64,000 nt of DNA from Agrobacterium larrymoorei (GCF_030819275.1 NZ_JAUTBL010000002.1:1614501-1678500); one strand, 5' to 3'. Positions 53,182-63,093 are shown, numbered from the stretch's first letter. Translations and numbers: made by a program. The notes: generated by a model from the letters alone, not told the origin.

Positions 53182-55662
53182 TTATGGCTTGGCCGCCAGC
53201 ATCGCTTCAATATGCGGCGGCACCTCTCCGTCAAACGTCTTGCTGCGCCAGTCATAAGCGCGGTGGACGGACCAGGGTCTGGCGACGCCTCGCATCGCCG
53301 CGCGTGCAGCCGCGACGGGCGCTCCACTTTCATTCAGCCAAAGCTCCAGCGAACCTGTCTTGCGTAATGTGGCGGCGCTGATCAATGTTGCGCCTGAGCG
53401 ACAAGTCGTGAAGGGCACGGAGCGCGAGGTGACGACGATATCCGCCACATCACAGGCGGTTCCGGTGAAGGCGGTGTTCGAAATGGCAGCGACCCTGACG
53501 CCAGTCTCATGCCGCCCCACGCACCACGCATTCCTCTGGCATGAGAAAGCGTTCGTCCGCTCGAGAGCCAGTAGCATCTTTTCGCGGGCCTGTTGCTTTT
53601 GCTGATCGGTCAGAACAGGTTGGCGGCGCGTCGGTGCCTGTACCGTGGTCTCTTCATCGCTCGCTGCGTTGTCATCAAAGATGACAGGCGCCACATGCTT
53701 GTCCGGCAGCGGCACCGCCCTCGCCCACTGTTCATAGACAAAGCCCTTCGCCTGACGCTTCGTTGTGGCGACGGCCTGATCCGTGCGAAAAGCGACGAGA
53801 ACGCCATCTTCGTAGATCAAAAGGTCCGGCTTCGGCTTATTCTGCTCAACCGGCACCAAGACAAGACCAGCAAGGAGAAGAGGAAGCCCCACGAGAGCGA
53901 GCCGTGTCCGCAGCAAGGTCAGCAGAAGAAAACCGACCGTAGAGACAATGAGAAACCATGGGTGCTGCCGCCCGATTGTGGCGTCTCCGCCCCAGCTGGA
54001 TACGGTTTTGGCAATGTCGATCACCATCGCCATGCCGTAACCCATCAGCTTCAGGAACGGTGCGTCGAGACCGAAGGGCATGAGCAGCATGGCAATCAGC
54101 GCAGATGGCATGACGATGATGGACATGACCGGCATAGCCGCGAGATTGGCGGCCAGGCCATAGGTGGTGATCCGGTGGAAATGCTCGATGGAGTAAATCG
54201 CGGTCGAGACGCCTCCGATCAGCGAGGTGATGACCACACCCCCGACAATGGTACCCGCTTTGGAGGATGCCACCATCCACAAGGGTGGTCGCGCAACAAA
54301 GAGACGCTCTCGATTGCCCCGCCATCTGCTCCAGAAGGAATAGGCCGCGACCAGCGCAAGCGTTGCGGCAAAGGACATCTGGAAACTCGGACCCATGATC
54401 TCGTGCGGTGAAATCGCAATGATGACGATGGCCGCAAGCGCGACATTGCGAAGGCTGATCGACGGCCGGTTCACGAGAACCGCGGCCAGCATGATCGACA
54501 TCATCAGCCATGCCCGCTCGGCGGAAACGGCAAAACCTGAGATCAGGTAATAGGCGAATGTCATCAACAGCGCCGCAAATGCCGAGATCTTCTTCACGGG
54601 ATAGCGTTGCGAGAAACCCGGAAAAAGGCTGAAAACCATGCGCATGCCGACGAAGAAGATGCCGGAGGCCAGCGCCATGTTGAGCCCGGATATAGCGACG
54701 ATATGGGCGAGCCCCGACACACGCAACGCTTCCATTGTTTCACTGGAAATCGCACGGCGCTCATCCGTGATGATCGAGGCCGCAAAAGCGCCCGCATCAC
54801 CGCCGATGACGCTGCGTATGCGTTCCGCAATGGCGGAGCGCAACGCGTAAAGCCAGGAATCGGCTGCGTCTAACCAGCTGTCCTTGTCCTCGCTCTCCCT
54901 TTGCGTCGGCAAGGCCGTGGGTGCGCTATAAAAGAATCCGGTTGCACCAATCCCGTCGAAATAGGCGGAAAATGCAAAGTCGTTGAGGCCGGGCAGCGCG
55001 GGACCGGATGGGGGCGAAAGACGCGCCTTGCCGGTAATACCGGCCCCAACCGCGATGGGTTGTTCGCGACTGCGGGCGAGAACAGAAATCCGGTTTGGCA
55101 GCCGTGCCAGAGAGGGACCACTCGTCGAAGTCAGGGCAATCGTATAGCGCCAGTAGCCCTTGGCATCCACCTCCCGCCTCTCCACTGTGCCAGTAATTGT
55201 AGTGGTCACGGCACTGTCGAGAACCGTCGTCCCTGCACGGCGGGTCTCCCAGTTCGCTAGCAACATGCCAAGCAGCAGAAGTGCAAGCACGGCAACCATG
55301 AACGAGACCACGGTTTGTCGATGACGCATGATAATGGCAATGGGGATGACGCAAAGGCTGCTTACAAAGAGAACGACGTCGGACGGTGGAGAGGAAAGCG
55401 AAAACCAGAGTGCCGCGCCCGCGCCGATCAGCACGGGGATGAAAAGGAAGCCCTGCCGGTACTGGAGCTCCTCGGCGATGCAGCGCGATAAGGTCGATCG
55501 CAATCGCTGCGCAAAGCCTTGATGCGCAGGATGCGATGGAGCGAAGATTGCAATATCGGTATTCGTGAGACCGGCGGGCAAATTGATGCCGTCGAGCTCG
55601 ACCCTCACAGGCGTGCCCGTCTCTAGCAAGCGGAACTGCTGCCGTTCCCCGTACTCGTTCAA
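53182..55662 (-). CDS. comEC: ComEC/Rec2-type DNA uptake channel
   Basis: In naturally transformable bacteria this inner-membrane protein carries single-stranded DNA into the cell. The 826 residues start at a TTG with GAGGGG 6 bases upstream. Seen are a soluble N-terminus, two or three helices and an OB-like DUF4131 domain (about 60-230). The Competence domain of about ten helices (about 290-560) has GLAHIVAISGLNMALASGIF, where the usual SGLHM reads SGLNM. The C-terminal part (about 620-826) corresponds to the beta-lactamase-like nuclease domain but shows no HxHxDH zinc motif. Nearly all rhizobia carry such a gene, although transformation is not shown for most. It is divergent from gltA. Confidence 0.9.
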   Translation of the reverse strand: MNEYGERQQFRLLETGTPVRVELDGINLPAGLTNTDIAIFAPSHPAHQGFAQRLRSTLSRCIAEELQYRQGFLFIPVLIGAGAALWFSLSSPPSDVVLFVSSLCVIPIAIIMRHRQTVVSFMVAVLALLLLGMLLANWETRRAGTTVLDSAVTTTITGTVERREVDAKGYWRYTIALTSTSGPSLARLPNRISVLARSREQPIAVGAGITGKARLSPPSGPALPGLNDFAFSAYFDGIGATGFFYSAPTALPTQRESEDKDSWLDAADSWLYALRSAIAERIRSVIGGDAGAFAASIITDERRAISSETMEALRVSGLAHIVAISGLNMALASGIFFVGMRMVFSLFPGFSQRYPVKKISAFAALLMTFAYYLISGFAVSAERAWLMMSIMLAAVLVNRPSISLRNVALAAIVIIAISPHEIMGPSFQMSFAATLALVAAYSFWSRWRGNRERLFVARPPLWMVASSKAGTIVGGVVITSLIGGVSTAIYSIEHFHRITTYGLAANLAAMPVMSIIVMPSALIAMLLMPFGLDAPFLKLMGYGMAMVIDIAKTVSSWGGDATIGRQHPWFLIVSTVGFLLLTLLRTRLALVGLPLLLAGLVLVPVEQNKPKPDLLIYEDGVLVAFRTDQAVATTKRQAKGFVYEQWARAVPLPDKHVAPVIFDDNAASDEETTVQAPTRRQPVLTDQQKQQAREKMLLALERTNAFSCQRNAWCVGRHETGVRVAAISNTAFTGTACDVADIVVTSRSVPFTTCRSGATLISAATLRKTGSLELWLNESGAPVAAARAAMRGVARPWSVHRAYDWRSKTFDGEVPPHIEAMLAAKP

Positions 55663-55919
55663 GTGCCGCCCCTCGGTCCCTTAGGCCAATTTGCAGCCTT
55701 GCGATTCGGATTGCAATCCAGCGCGCCGATTAAGGAAGCATTGACTTAAAACGAAACAGTAAAGTGGCAAAATCGATTAGATGGGCATATTCCAATTCCG
55801 CGATGCACAATTTGCCTTTTGGATAGCTTGGCATCGTCGCACGGATCATATAGCTAAATCCGTGACGCTTAATTGGCCGATGCGTCAACCCGCATCGCCT
55901 GCATATTCGGAGGTATGGT

Positions 55920-57209
55920 ATGACGGAAAAAAGCGCTACAGTGACCCTCGGCGACAAGACGATCGATCTTCCTGTACGAGAAGGTACGATTGGCCCGCAC
56001 GTCGTCGATATCGGCACTCTGTACAAACACACCGGCTCCTTCACCTACGATCCCGGTTTCACCTCTACCGCCTCGTGCGAATCCAAGATCACCTATATCG
56101 ATGGTGACGAAGGCGTTCTGCTGCACCGCGGTTACCCGATCGAGCAGCTTGCCGAACAGGGCGACTTCCTCGAGACCTGCTATCTGCTGCTTTACGGCGA
56201 ACTGCCAACGACCGCGCAGAAGAAGGACTTCGACACCCGTGTGACGCGTCACACCATGGTGCATGAACAGATGAGCCGCTTCTTCACCGGTTATCGTCGC
56301 GACGCCCACCCAATGGCTGTCATGTGTGGCACCGTCGGCGCTCTCTCCGCCTTCTACCATGACTCGACCGACATCACCGATCCGCACCAGCGCATGGTCG
56401 CTTCCCTGCGCATGATCGCCAAGATGCCGACGATCGCGGCCATGGCCTACAAGTACCATATCGGCCAGCCCTTCGTTTACCCGAAGAACGATCTCGATTA
56501 CGCATCGAACTTCCTGCACATGTGCTTTGCCGTTCCGTGCGAAGAATATAAGGTCGACCCGGTTCTGGCGCGCGCCATGGACCGCATCTTCATCCTTCAC
56601 GCCGACCACGAGCAGAACGCGTCGACCTCGACCGTTCGTCTGGCCGGTTCCTCGGGCGCAAACCCATTCGCATGTATTGCAGCCGGCATTGCCTGCCTCT
56701 GGGGCCCCGCTCACGGCGGCGCCAACGAAGCAGCGCTGAACATGCTGAACGAAATCGGCACCGTTGATCGTATTCCTGAATACATCGCCCGCGCCAAGGA
56801 CAAGAACGATCCGTTCCGCCTGATGGGCTTTGGCCACCGCGTCTACAAAAACTACGATCCACGCGCCAAGATCATGCAGAAGACGATGTACGAAGTGCTG
56901 GAAGCCACCGGCAACTCCGACGATCCGATCATGCAGGTCGCTCTCGAACTCGAGAAGATCGCGCTTTCAGATCCTTACTTTGTCGAGAAGAAGCTGTACC
57001 CGAACGTCGACTTCTATTCCGGCATCACGCTCAAGGCGCTTGGCTTCCCCACGACCATGTTCACGGTTCTCTTCGCTCTCGCCCGCACCGTCGGCTGGAT
57101 TGCTCAGTGGAACGAGATGATCGAAGATCCGCAGCAGCGTATCGGTCGCCCGCGCCAGCTCTACACCGGTGCTGCAAAGCGCGACTACGTTCCGGTTTCC
57201 AAGCGCTAA
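55920..57209 (+). CDS. gltA: Citrate synthase
   Basis: Condenses acetyl-CoA and oxaloacetate, the entry to the TCA cycle. The 429 residues match the hexameric bacterial type. Catalytic residues are visible in [20 protein letters not shown] and [15 protein letters not shown] (His) with the Asp further on in [14 protein letters not shown] precedes the ATG by 7 bases. Closed by a terminator 28 bases after the stop. Confidence 0.97.
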   Translation: MTEKSATVTLGDKTIDLPVREGTIGPHVVDIGTLYKHTGSFTYDPGFTSTASCESKITYIDGDEGVLLHRGYPIEQLAEQGDFLETCYLLLYGELPTTAQKKDFDTRVTRHTMVHEQMSRFFTGYRRDAHPMAVMCGTVGALSAFYHDSTDITDPHQRMVASLRMIAKMPTIAAMAYKYHIGQPFVYPKNDLDYASNFLHMCFAVPCEEYKVDPVLARAMDRIFILHADHEQNASTSTVRLAGSSGANPFACIAAGIACLWGPAHGGANEAALNMLNEIGTVDRIPEYIARAKDKNDPFRLMGFGHRVYKNYDPRAKIMQKTMYEVLEATGNSDDPIMQVALELEKIALSDPYFVEKKLYPNVDFYSGITLKALGFPTTMFTVLFALARTVGWIAQWNEMIEDPQQRIGRPRQLYTGAAKRDYVPVSKR

Positions 57210-57237
57210 ACCGCTCCCGGACATTGAAAAAAGAAGA

Positions 57238-57263
57238 AGCGTCTCCTGCGAGGCGCTTTTTTT
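57238..57263 (+). terminator. Terminator of gltA
   Basis: AGCGTCTC, loop CTGC, GAGGCGCT, then seven T residues. Confidence 0.9.
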
Positions 57264-57414
57264 ATGCGCTAAGCGCTGGGTGCTGAATCGGCCTGAGAGG
57301 GGAAGACTTGAAGCAAACCCGGCTTCCGCTTATATCGTCGGGGAGAGGACGACCTCGGCCATGTCGGCAACAGCACTCGGGACGGCCCGATTTGGTTATC
57401 TCGGGAGTTTCCCC

Positions 57415-57852
57415 ATGCGCAGCATAGGCGATCGTATACGCCACGCCCTCAGCTTTGAAATTATCGGCCTTGCTCTCGTCATTCCACTTGGCGCGGTCGT
57501 CTTCCATATGCCGATGAGCGACATCGGCATTGTCGGCATCGTCAGCGCCACCGTCGCAACGGCTTGGAATTATCTCTACAATCTCGGCTTCGACCACACC
57601 TTGCAGCGCCTGCGTGGCACGACGCTGAAGACGCCAACAATCCGCGTCGTCCATGCCGTTCTATTCGAGCTTGGACTTCTGATCGTCCTGATGCCTTTCA
57701 TAGCCTGGTACCTCGGCATCGGCATCATCCACGCGCTTATCATGGACGTATCCTTCGCGCTGTTTTACATCGTCTACGCTTTCGTCTTCAACTGGGCTTA
57801 CGACACGATCTTTCCCCTGCCGGAATGGCGGAAAGAAGCGACAGCGAAATGA
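57415..57852 (+). CDS. PACE family membrane transporter (AceI-like)
   Basis: The 145 residues start MRSIGDRIRHALSFEIIGLA; GGGAG lies 9 bases upstream and this start fits the family length. Two tandem pairs of membrane helices are seen, each opening with a family signature: RHALSFEIIGL with the membrane Glu near residue 15, and RVVHAVLFELGLL near 77-89. The linker ends NYLYNLGFDHTL and the second repeat ends NWAYDTIFPLPEW. AceI exports chlorhexidine and short diamines; the substrate here is unknown. An ATG 18 codons earlier is possible. Confidence 0.9.
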   Translation: MRSIGDRIRHALSFEIIGLALVIPLGAVVFHMPMSDIGIVGIVSATVATAWNYLYNLGFDHTLQRLRGTTLKTPTIRVVHAVLFELGLLIVLMPFIAWYLGIGIIHALIMDVSFALFYIVYAFVFNWAYDTIFPLPEWRKEATAK

Positions 57853-57884
57853 GCCTTCGGGTTTGACCCAAATGCGATCACAAA

Positions 57885-57926
57885 GAAAAACGCCGCGCAT
57901 CGTATGATGTCGCGGCGTTCATTTTT
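57885..57926. terminator. Two-way terminator between convergent genes
   Basis: AACGCCGCG and CGCGGCGTT pair across a 13-base loop, with AAAA before and a T run after. Confidence 0.87.
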
Positions 57927-57942
57927 CAATATCGTATACCGA

Positions 57943-58563
57943 TTAAAGCGCCTTCAACGTCCAGGCCACAATCTCGCGAGACGCTGCAGCGAAAGCCGAG
58001 TCCAGCGCCTTGACGAGGTTGGCATTGCCCGTGCCGCTGACACGTGTGCTCGCCCGGAATACGTTCTGCGCCCGAACGGTGCCGTTGCGATCATTCAGCA
58101 ACTGTACCGAAATCTCGATATTGGCGACGTTATTCTTGGTGTCGATCTCGAAAGCGCGGATATCGGTCACGACCTGATAGTCGATCGCCAGTCCCTGCCC
58201 TGGACGCCCGACACCGCCGAGGCGACCCGTATCCTGGAAGGCCTCGACCAGCTTCGACTGCACCATGCGCGGCAGTCGGTCGCTCCATTGCGAATTCGCG
58301 AGATACTGAACCTCCGAATTGGAAAGCCTTACAACGATATTCTCGCTGTCCAGCGCCTTCAAGGCGGTCGGCTCCGCGATCAGAAGCTGTCGCGACTTCA
58401 GCGATGGCGCCTGCGTCACAGGTGCCGGCGACACGGACAAATCGAACGTATCGTTCTTGGCACCGCCGCCACAGCCCACAAGGAGTGCACCAAGAAGGGG
58501 CATCATCAGAGCAAACTTCATCGAAGTCGGGACAAATCCCCGCACGTGCATCGGTGAAATCAT
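57943..58563 (-). CDS. Lipid-transport auxiliary lipoprotein (PqiC/DUF330-type)
   Basis: The product from MISPMHVRGFVPTSMKFALM is 206 residues; an ATG 14 codons later (MKFALM) is a possible start with a shorter signal sequence. The lipobox LLVGC lies near residue 31 and is followed by Gly, so a lipid anchor is likely. The mature part reads TFDLSVSPAP, LIAEPTALKALDSENIVVRL and QVVTDIRAFEID, the pattern of the family that caps MCE rings at the outer membrane. It is the last gene of the mla-like operon, 16 bases after the MCE gene. Confidence 0.87.
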   Translation of the reverse strand: MISPMHVRGFVPTSMKFALMMPLLGALLVGCGGGAKNDTFDLSVSPAPVTQAPSLKSRQLLIAEPTALKALDSENIVVRLSNSEVQYLANSQWSDRLPRMVQSKLVEAFQDTGRLGGVGRPGQGLAIDYQVVTDIRAFEIDTKNNVANIEISVQLLNDRNGTVRAQNVFRASTRVSGTGNANLVKALDSAFAAASREIVAWTLKAL

Positions 58564-58579
58564 AGAACCACTACCCCCA

Positions 58580-59950
58580 TCAACGCCGTGTCCGGCCATC
58601 ATATTGTTTTACGTTCTCGCCACCAAAGATCAGACGCTGCGGATCGCGGTCGAAATTGGTGATCGTATTGTTGAGGTTGTCGACCGTCTGGCGCGTATTG
58701 CTGATCAGCGCCTGGAAGTCTCTCAAACCCGAATTCGAGAACCGCGTAAGATTGTCGGCAATCGGACCAATACGCGCATTGAGGTTGTCCGCCACAGCCT
58801 TGAACGAAGCGAGCGTCTCACGCGCTTTGGCAAAAAGCGAATTGGCGTCATCGGTTCCAAGCATGCCATCGACTTTCGCTAGAATGCCGTCGACGCGACT
58901 GGAAGCCAAGTTCAGCTTGCGAGACATGTCGGTGAAGTCGGCAATCGCCTGATCGATGTCCTGGCGGCGCGTTCCGACGTCATCGGCGATCTGACGGAAC
59001 GTCGAAATTGCCTGACGTGCGTCAGCGGTTGCGGCAGACACGTCGTCCACCGTGTTGCTGACCTTGGCCGCATCGACAGAAGCCAGCAGCTCGTCCGCGC
59101 GTTTCACCACGGTCTGAACTTCAGCGCTAGCCTGCTCGAAGTTGCGAGACGTGCGCTGGACGGTGTCCATGACGTCCTGAATGCCACCGGATGAGGCCGC
59201 AACGTCGGACGTAACCTTGTCGACATTGGTGAGGATCGAGTCGATCTTCTGCGAGTCCACCGCCTTCACCAGATCTTCGACCGCCGTCAGCGTGCCATCG
59301 AGACGAACGGACACCGACTGCACGGTGGTCGACAGCGAGCTCAGGCTTTCGAGGAAGTTTTCGATCCCGTCGGAATTAGAAGCCAGTGCAGCGGAGAATT
59401 TCTCGGCATTGCGAACGGTTTCCGTCAACGGTCCGCGCGCATCCTGCACGAAGCCCTGCAGCTCACCGATCGCCCCATCCGCACGCTTGAGGATCTTGTC
59501 GGCTGTTGCCAAGAGGTTGGTCACGCTCGATAAATCAGCCGTCAGTTCAGCCGGAACACCGGTCTCAAACGACTTCTGGAGAATCCGCTCTTCATTGCTG
59601 CGTCCGCCGGAAAGCTCGATATAGGCAGCGCCCGTCAGGCCCTGGATTTCCAGAACGGCACGGGTGGATGGAAAGACCGGCGCATCCGCCTGCACTTCCG
59701 TGTAGGCAATCGAGTAAGCCGGATCGTCACGGTCGATCGAAAGACCACGCACCGTACCAACGGGAATACCGTTGAACCGCACGGGAGAACCAACAGACAA
59801 GCCGTTTGCCGAGCCGGGGATACGGATCGTCAGCTGTGCTGTGGGACCGCCGCGACCGAACTCGGCCATCCAATAAACGAAGCCAAACGCCGCCGCGACC
59901 ACGATGAGCGTGAAGATACCGACAATGGTGTAATTCGCCTTGGTTTCCAT
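58580..59950 (-). CDS. mlaD: MlaD-like MCE-domain lipid transport protein
   Basis: The 456 residues have one N-terminal membrane helix (METKANYTIVGIFTLIVVAA) and one MCE domain (about 38-120, including RIPGSANGLSVGSPVRFNGI and GLTGAAYIELSGG). A very long alpha-helical C-terminal part of repeated heptads (about 140-430) is rich in Asp, Val and Ala. MCE proteins form hexameric rings or tubes carrying phospholipids between membranes; the helical part may form a needle-like channel, as in PqiB. The C-terminus is basic. Called mlaD here by operon context; PqiB/YebT-like tails differ by having several MCE domains. Confidence 0.92.
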   Translation of the reverse strand: METKANYTIVGIFTLIVVAAAFGFVYWMAEFGRGGPTAQLTIRIPGSANGLSVGSPVRFNGIPVGTVRGLSIDRDDPAYSIAYTEVQADAPVFPSTRAVLEIQGLTGAAYIELSGGRSNEERILQKSFETGVPAELTADLSSVTNLLATADKILKRADGAIGELQGFVQDARGPLTETVRNAEKFSAALASNSDGIENFLESLSSLSTTVQSVSVRLDGTLTAVEDLVKAVDSQKIDSILTNVDKVTSDVAASSGGIQDVMDTVQRTSRNFEQASAEVQTVVKRADELLASVDAAKVSNTVDDVSAATADARQAISTFRQIADDVGTRRQDIDQAIADFTDMSRKLNLASSRVDGILAKVDGMLGTDDANSLFAKARETLASFKAVADNLNARIGPIADNLTRFSNSGLRDFQALISNTRQTVDNLNNTITNFDRDPQRLIFGGENVKQYDGRTRR

Positions 59951-59952
59951 GC

Positions 59953-60792
59953 CTATCCGTTACTCCCCGGAATCTGTTGCGTGCCATCCGGAAGGACGAC
60001 GGCGCGAGCCCGCTTTCCGCGGAAATATGATTGGACCCAAGGATCGTCGTTATTGAACATATCCTCAAGTGTACCTTCGACTGCCACCTTGTTGTTGCCG
60101 AGAACGGCGATGCGGTCGCAAACTGAAAACAGGCTGTCGAGATCGTGGGTCACCATGTAGACGGTCAGACCCATCGAATCGCGCAGGCGCGCAATCAGCA
60201 TATCAAATTCTGCGGCACCGATCGGATCGAGACCCGATGTCGGCTCGTCCAGGAAAACCAGATCCGGATCGAGCGCCAGAGCGCGCGCCAGCGCTGCGCG
60301 CTTGATCATGCCGCCCGAGAGTTCGGAAGGAAACTTGTCGCCCGCATCCGGCTTCAGACCCACCATCTCGATCTTCAACGCAGCAAGCTCATCCATGAGC
60401 TTTTGCGGCAGATCGAGATATTCGCGCATCGGCAGTTGAATGTTCTCTTTCACGGTCAAACCGGAGAACAAAGCACCTTGCTGAAATAGAACGCCAAGAC
60501 GCGTATCAAGCGCCATGCGCTCTTCATCCGATGCCTTGTCGTAATCCGTCCCAAGAATCTTGATGGTGCCGCCCTGGCGCGGCAGAAGCCGCAGCACCGT
60601 ACGCATCAATACCGACTTACCTGCACCGGATGGGCCGATGAAGCCGAGGATTTCACCGCGATAGACATCGAGATCGAGATGATCGAGCACGACCTTATCG
60701 CCAAAGCTGACGGTCACGCCTTGGACCGAGAGCACGACTTCGCGATCCTTGTTGCTGGCTTTCTTGTTGTCGACTGCTTGCCCTTGATCCAC
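59953..60792 (-). CDS. mlaF: ABC transporter ATPase, MlaF-like
   Basis: Powers the lipid transporter. The start is the GTG at 60792 with GAGGAGAGG ahead of it and 10 bases past the mlaE stop; an ATG 17 codons earlier overlaps mlaE and has no site. Walker A is GFIGPSGAGKSVLM, the Q-loop follows in GVLFQQGALF, the signature is LSGGMIKRAALARALA, Walker B is PDLVFLDEPTSGLDP, and the switch His is in VTHDLDSL. The C-terminal extension ends in DGTQQIPGSNG. About 279 residues. Confidence 0.95.
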   Translation of the reverse strand: MDQGQAVDNKKASNKDREVVLSVQGVTVSFGDKVVLDHLDLDVYRGEILGFIGPSGAGKSVLMRTVLRLLPRQGGTIKILGTDYDKASDEERMALDTRLGVLFQQGALFSGLTVKENIQLPMREYLDLPQKLMDELAALKIEMVGLKPDAGDKFPSELSGGMIKRAALARALALDPDLVFLDEPTSGLDPIGAAEFDMLIARLRDSMGLTVYMVTHDLDSLFSVCDRIAVLGNNKVAVEGTLEDMFNNDDPWVQSYFRGKRARAVVLPDGTQQIPGSNG

Positions 60793-60802
60793 AGCCCTCT
60801 CC

Positions 60803-61963
60803 TCAGAAATCGATGGCTGAATAGAAGATGGCAAAGACGGCATCGACGAGGATCACGACGAAGATCGACTTGACCACCGATGACGTCACGTGCTGACCGA
60901 GCGACTCCGCGCTGCCGCCAACCTTCATACCTTCGACGGCTGCAACGATGCCGATGATAAGAGCCATGAACGGCGCCTTGATCATGCCGGACGCGATCGT
61001 CGAGCTTTCAACGGCGGCATGAAGACGCGAGAGAAACACTTCGAAGGTGATGCCGGAGTAGAGCAACGATACGATGGCAGCGCCAAAGAGTGCGGAGAAA
61101 TTGGCGATGATGGTGAGAAGCGGCAAGGCGATGGTCAGCGCCACCAGACGCGGGAACACCAGAACGCCCACCGGGTTAAGACCGATGACCTTGAGCGCAT
61201 CGATTTCCTCGCGCATCTTCATCGAACCGATTTCAGCGGTGATTGCACTGCCGGACCGACCCGCGATCATGATGGACGTCAGAAGGACACCGATTTCACG
61301 CAGCTGCAGAATACCGACAAGGTCGACAACGAAGACTTCGGCGCCAAAGTACCGCAGCTGGAACGCGCCCTGCTGGGCGATGATCGCACCGATCAGGAAC
61401 GACATCAGCGTAATGATGGGCACCGCTCGAACGCCCATGTGATCGATCTGGTTGACGATAGCAGCCGGTGAAACACCGCGCCCTCGGCCAAGCTTCATCT
61501 GCGCGCCCCGAACAGCAGAGCCGAGAATGAACATGCCCGCCATGAAGTCCGATCCTGCCTGGACGACATTGCGTCCGATGGGATCAAAAATGCGGCTGAC
61601 GATGCTTTGCTTGTGCGTATCCTTCGGCGGCAGCGGCGCTTCATCGGGAAGCGAGTTGATGATCTCCTCGACCTTCTCGTTGCCCTCGAAGCTCACCTCC
61701 GAACCCGACTTCTCCAGGCGACTGCGCAGGCGGTGGAGGATCCACGCACCCGTCGTATCGATATTATCGACACCGGAAAGGTCGATCCTGATCGGCCCAG
61801 ACGCACCTGCTTTTTCGATTTTTTCGAGTTCGGGCAGCACGGAAGAGATATTTGCATTGCGCCAGGAACCGGAGAGCACATAGCGCACACCGCCGCGCTC
61901 CGCGTTATTATCCGCCGAGATTGCAGCCTGTTCCACCCGCTTGCCTGGTTCCTGTTCTTGCAT
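60803..61963 (-). CDS. mlaE: STAS-MlaE fusion, lipid ABC transporter permease
   Basis: The inner-membrane permease of the Mla/Pqi-type phospholipid transporter. The 386 residues join two parts that are separate proteins in Escherichia coli. The N-terminal 115 residues form a STAS domain (RYVLSGSWRNANISSVLPEL, IRIDLSGVDNIDTTGAWILH) equal to MlaB. The rest is the MlaE permease with five or six helices and the family stretches VGILQLREIGVLLTSIMIAG, RSGSAITAEIGSMKMREEID and LSRLHAAVESSTIASGMIKA. It heads the leftward operon mlaE-mlaF-mlaD-lipoprotein and is divergent from the epimerase gene, 146 bases away. Confidence 0.95.
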   Translation of the reverse strand: MQEQEPGKRVEQAAISADNNAERGGVRYVLSGSWRNANISSVLPELEKIEKAGASGPIRIDLSGVDNIDTTGAWILHRLRSRLEKSGSEVSFEGNEKVEEIINSLPDEAPLPPKDTHKQSIVSRIFDPIGRNVVQAGSDFMAGMFILGSAVRGAQMKLGRGRGVSPAAIVNQIDHMGVRAVPIITLMSFLIGAIIAQQGAFQLRYFGAEVFVVDLVGILQLREIGVLLTSIMIAGRSGSAITAEIGSMKMREEIDALKVIGLNPVGVLVFPRLVALTIALPLLTIIANFSALFGAAIVSLLYSGITFEVFLSRLHAAVESSTIASGMIKAPFMALIIGIVAAVEGMKVGGSAESLGQHVTSSVVKSIFVVILVDAVFAIFYSAIDF

Positions 61964-62109
61964 ATTTCTCCGAGCGAATGCAGCTTACTGAAAGATTCTC
62001 TTAACGATTCATATCGTTTGCCGGACCAGCAAGCCACAGCGGTGCACCGTAAATGGATACATATTTTGCAGGTTCCATGGTTTTCCCCCCCAACTATAAG
62101 GCAATTTTG

Positions 62110-63093
62110 ATGGGCCGTTACCTCGAAGCCACAGCACAAGTCTTCCCGGTTGCAGGAAGCTTCACCATTTCGCGTGGAAGCCGCACCGAAATCAACGTGG
62201 TGACGTGCACCATCACGCAGGATGGCGTCAAAGGTCAGGGAGAATGCGTCCCCTACCCGCGCTATGGAGAAACAATCGACGGCGTTCTGGCAGATATTGA
62301 AGCGGCGGCGAAGGCGATCGCCTCTGGGCTCGACAAAGAGCATCTTCAGCAAGCGATGAAGCCGGGTGCCGCACGCAATGCCGTCGACTGCGCTTTATGG
62401 GATCTGGAAGCGAAACTCTCCGGCAAACGGGCTTCGTCCCATTTTTTGCCGTCGGTACCGACGCCGCTTCTGACCGCCTATACGATTTCGCTTGCCGATG
62501 CTGAGACGATGGCGGCAAAAACAAGAGAGAACGCCCATCGTCCACTCTTGAAGATCAAGACCGGGACCGAGGACGACGAGGCGCGGTTACGCGCCGTTCG
62601 CGCAGCCGCACCGGATGCCAGAATCATCGTCGATGCCAATGAGGGATGGCGTGAAGAAAACATCGAGCACCACATGGCCATCGCGGCGGAACTGGGCATT
62701 TCGCTTATCGAGCAGCCTCTTCCCGCAGGAAATGACGCGTTTCTCGCAACGATAAAACGCCCCATTGCCATTTGCGCGGATGAGAGCGTTCATCTCACGA
62801 GAGACCTGGCGTCGCTTCGAGATCGCTATGACGCGATCAACATCAAGCTCGACAAGACGGGCGGCCTCACCGAAGCGCTGGTGATGAAGCAGGAGGCCGA
62901 GCGCCTCGGTTACACAATCATGGTGGGCTGCATGCTGGGAACGTCGCTTGGCATGGCGCCCGCCGTCCTTCTGGCACAGGACACCGCCTTTGCAGATCTG
63001 GACGGCCCGCTGCTCCTGGCGCGCGATCGAGAGCCGGGGCTCGTCTATGACGGATCTTTCGTGCATCCGCCGCACCCCGAATTATGGGGATAA
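62110..63093 (+). CDS. Dipeptide epimerase (L-Ala-D/L-Glu epimerase type)
   Basis: An enolase-superfamily enzyme; the nearest named activity is L-Ala-D/L-Glu epimerase in murein peptide recycling. The start MGRYLEATAQVFPVAGSFTI gives 327 residues. Catalytic segments are RPLLKIKTG (Lys near 158-160), IIVDANEGW and IEQPLPAGND (metal Asp and Glu), ICADESVH, and INIKLDKTGGLTEAL with the second Lys. An earlier ATG 19 codons upstream gives an unlikely extension. It is transcribed alone, divergent from the mla operon. Confidence 0.92.
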   Translation: MGRYLEATAQVFPVAGSFTISRGSRTEINVVTCTITQDGVKGQGECVPYPRYGETIDGVLADIEAAAKAIASGLDKEHLQQAMKPGAARNAVDCALWDLEAKLSGKRASSHFLPSVPTPLLTAYTISLADAETMAAKTRENAHRPLLKIKTGTEDDEARLRAVRAAAPDARIIVDANEGWREENIEHHMAIAAELGISLIEQPLPAGNDAFLATIKRPIAICADESVHLTRDLASLRDRYDAINIKLDKTGGLTEALVMKQEAERLGYTIMVGCMLGTSLGMAPAVLLAQDTAFADLDGPLLLARDREPGLVYDGSFVHPPHPELWG

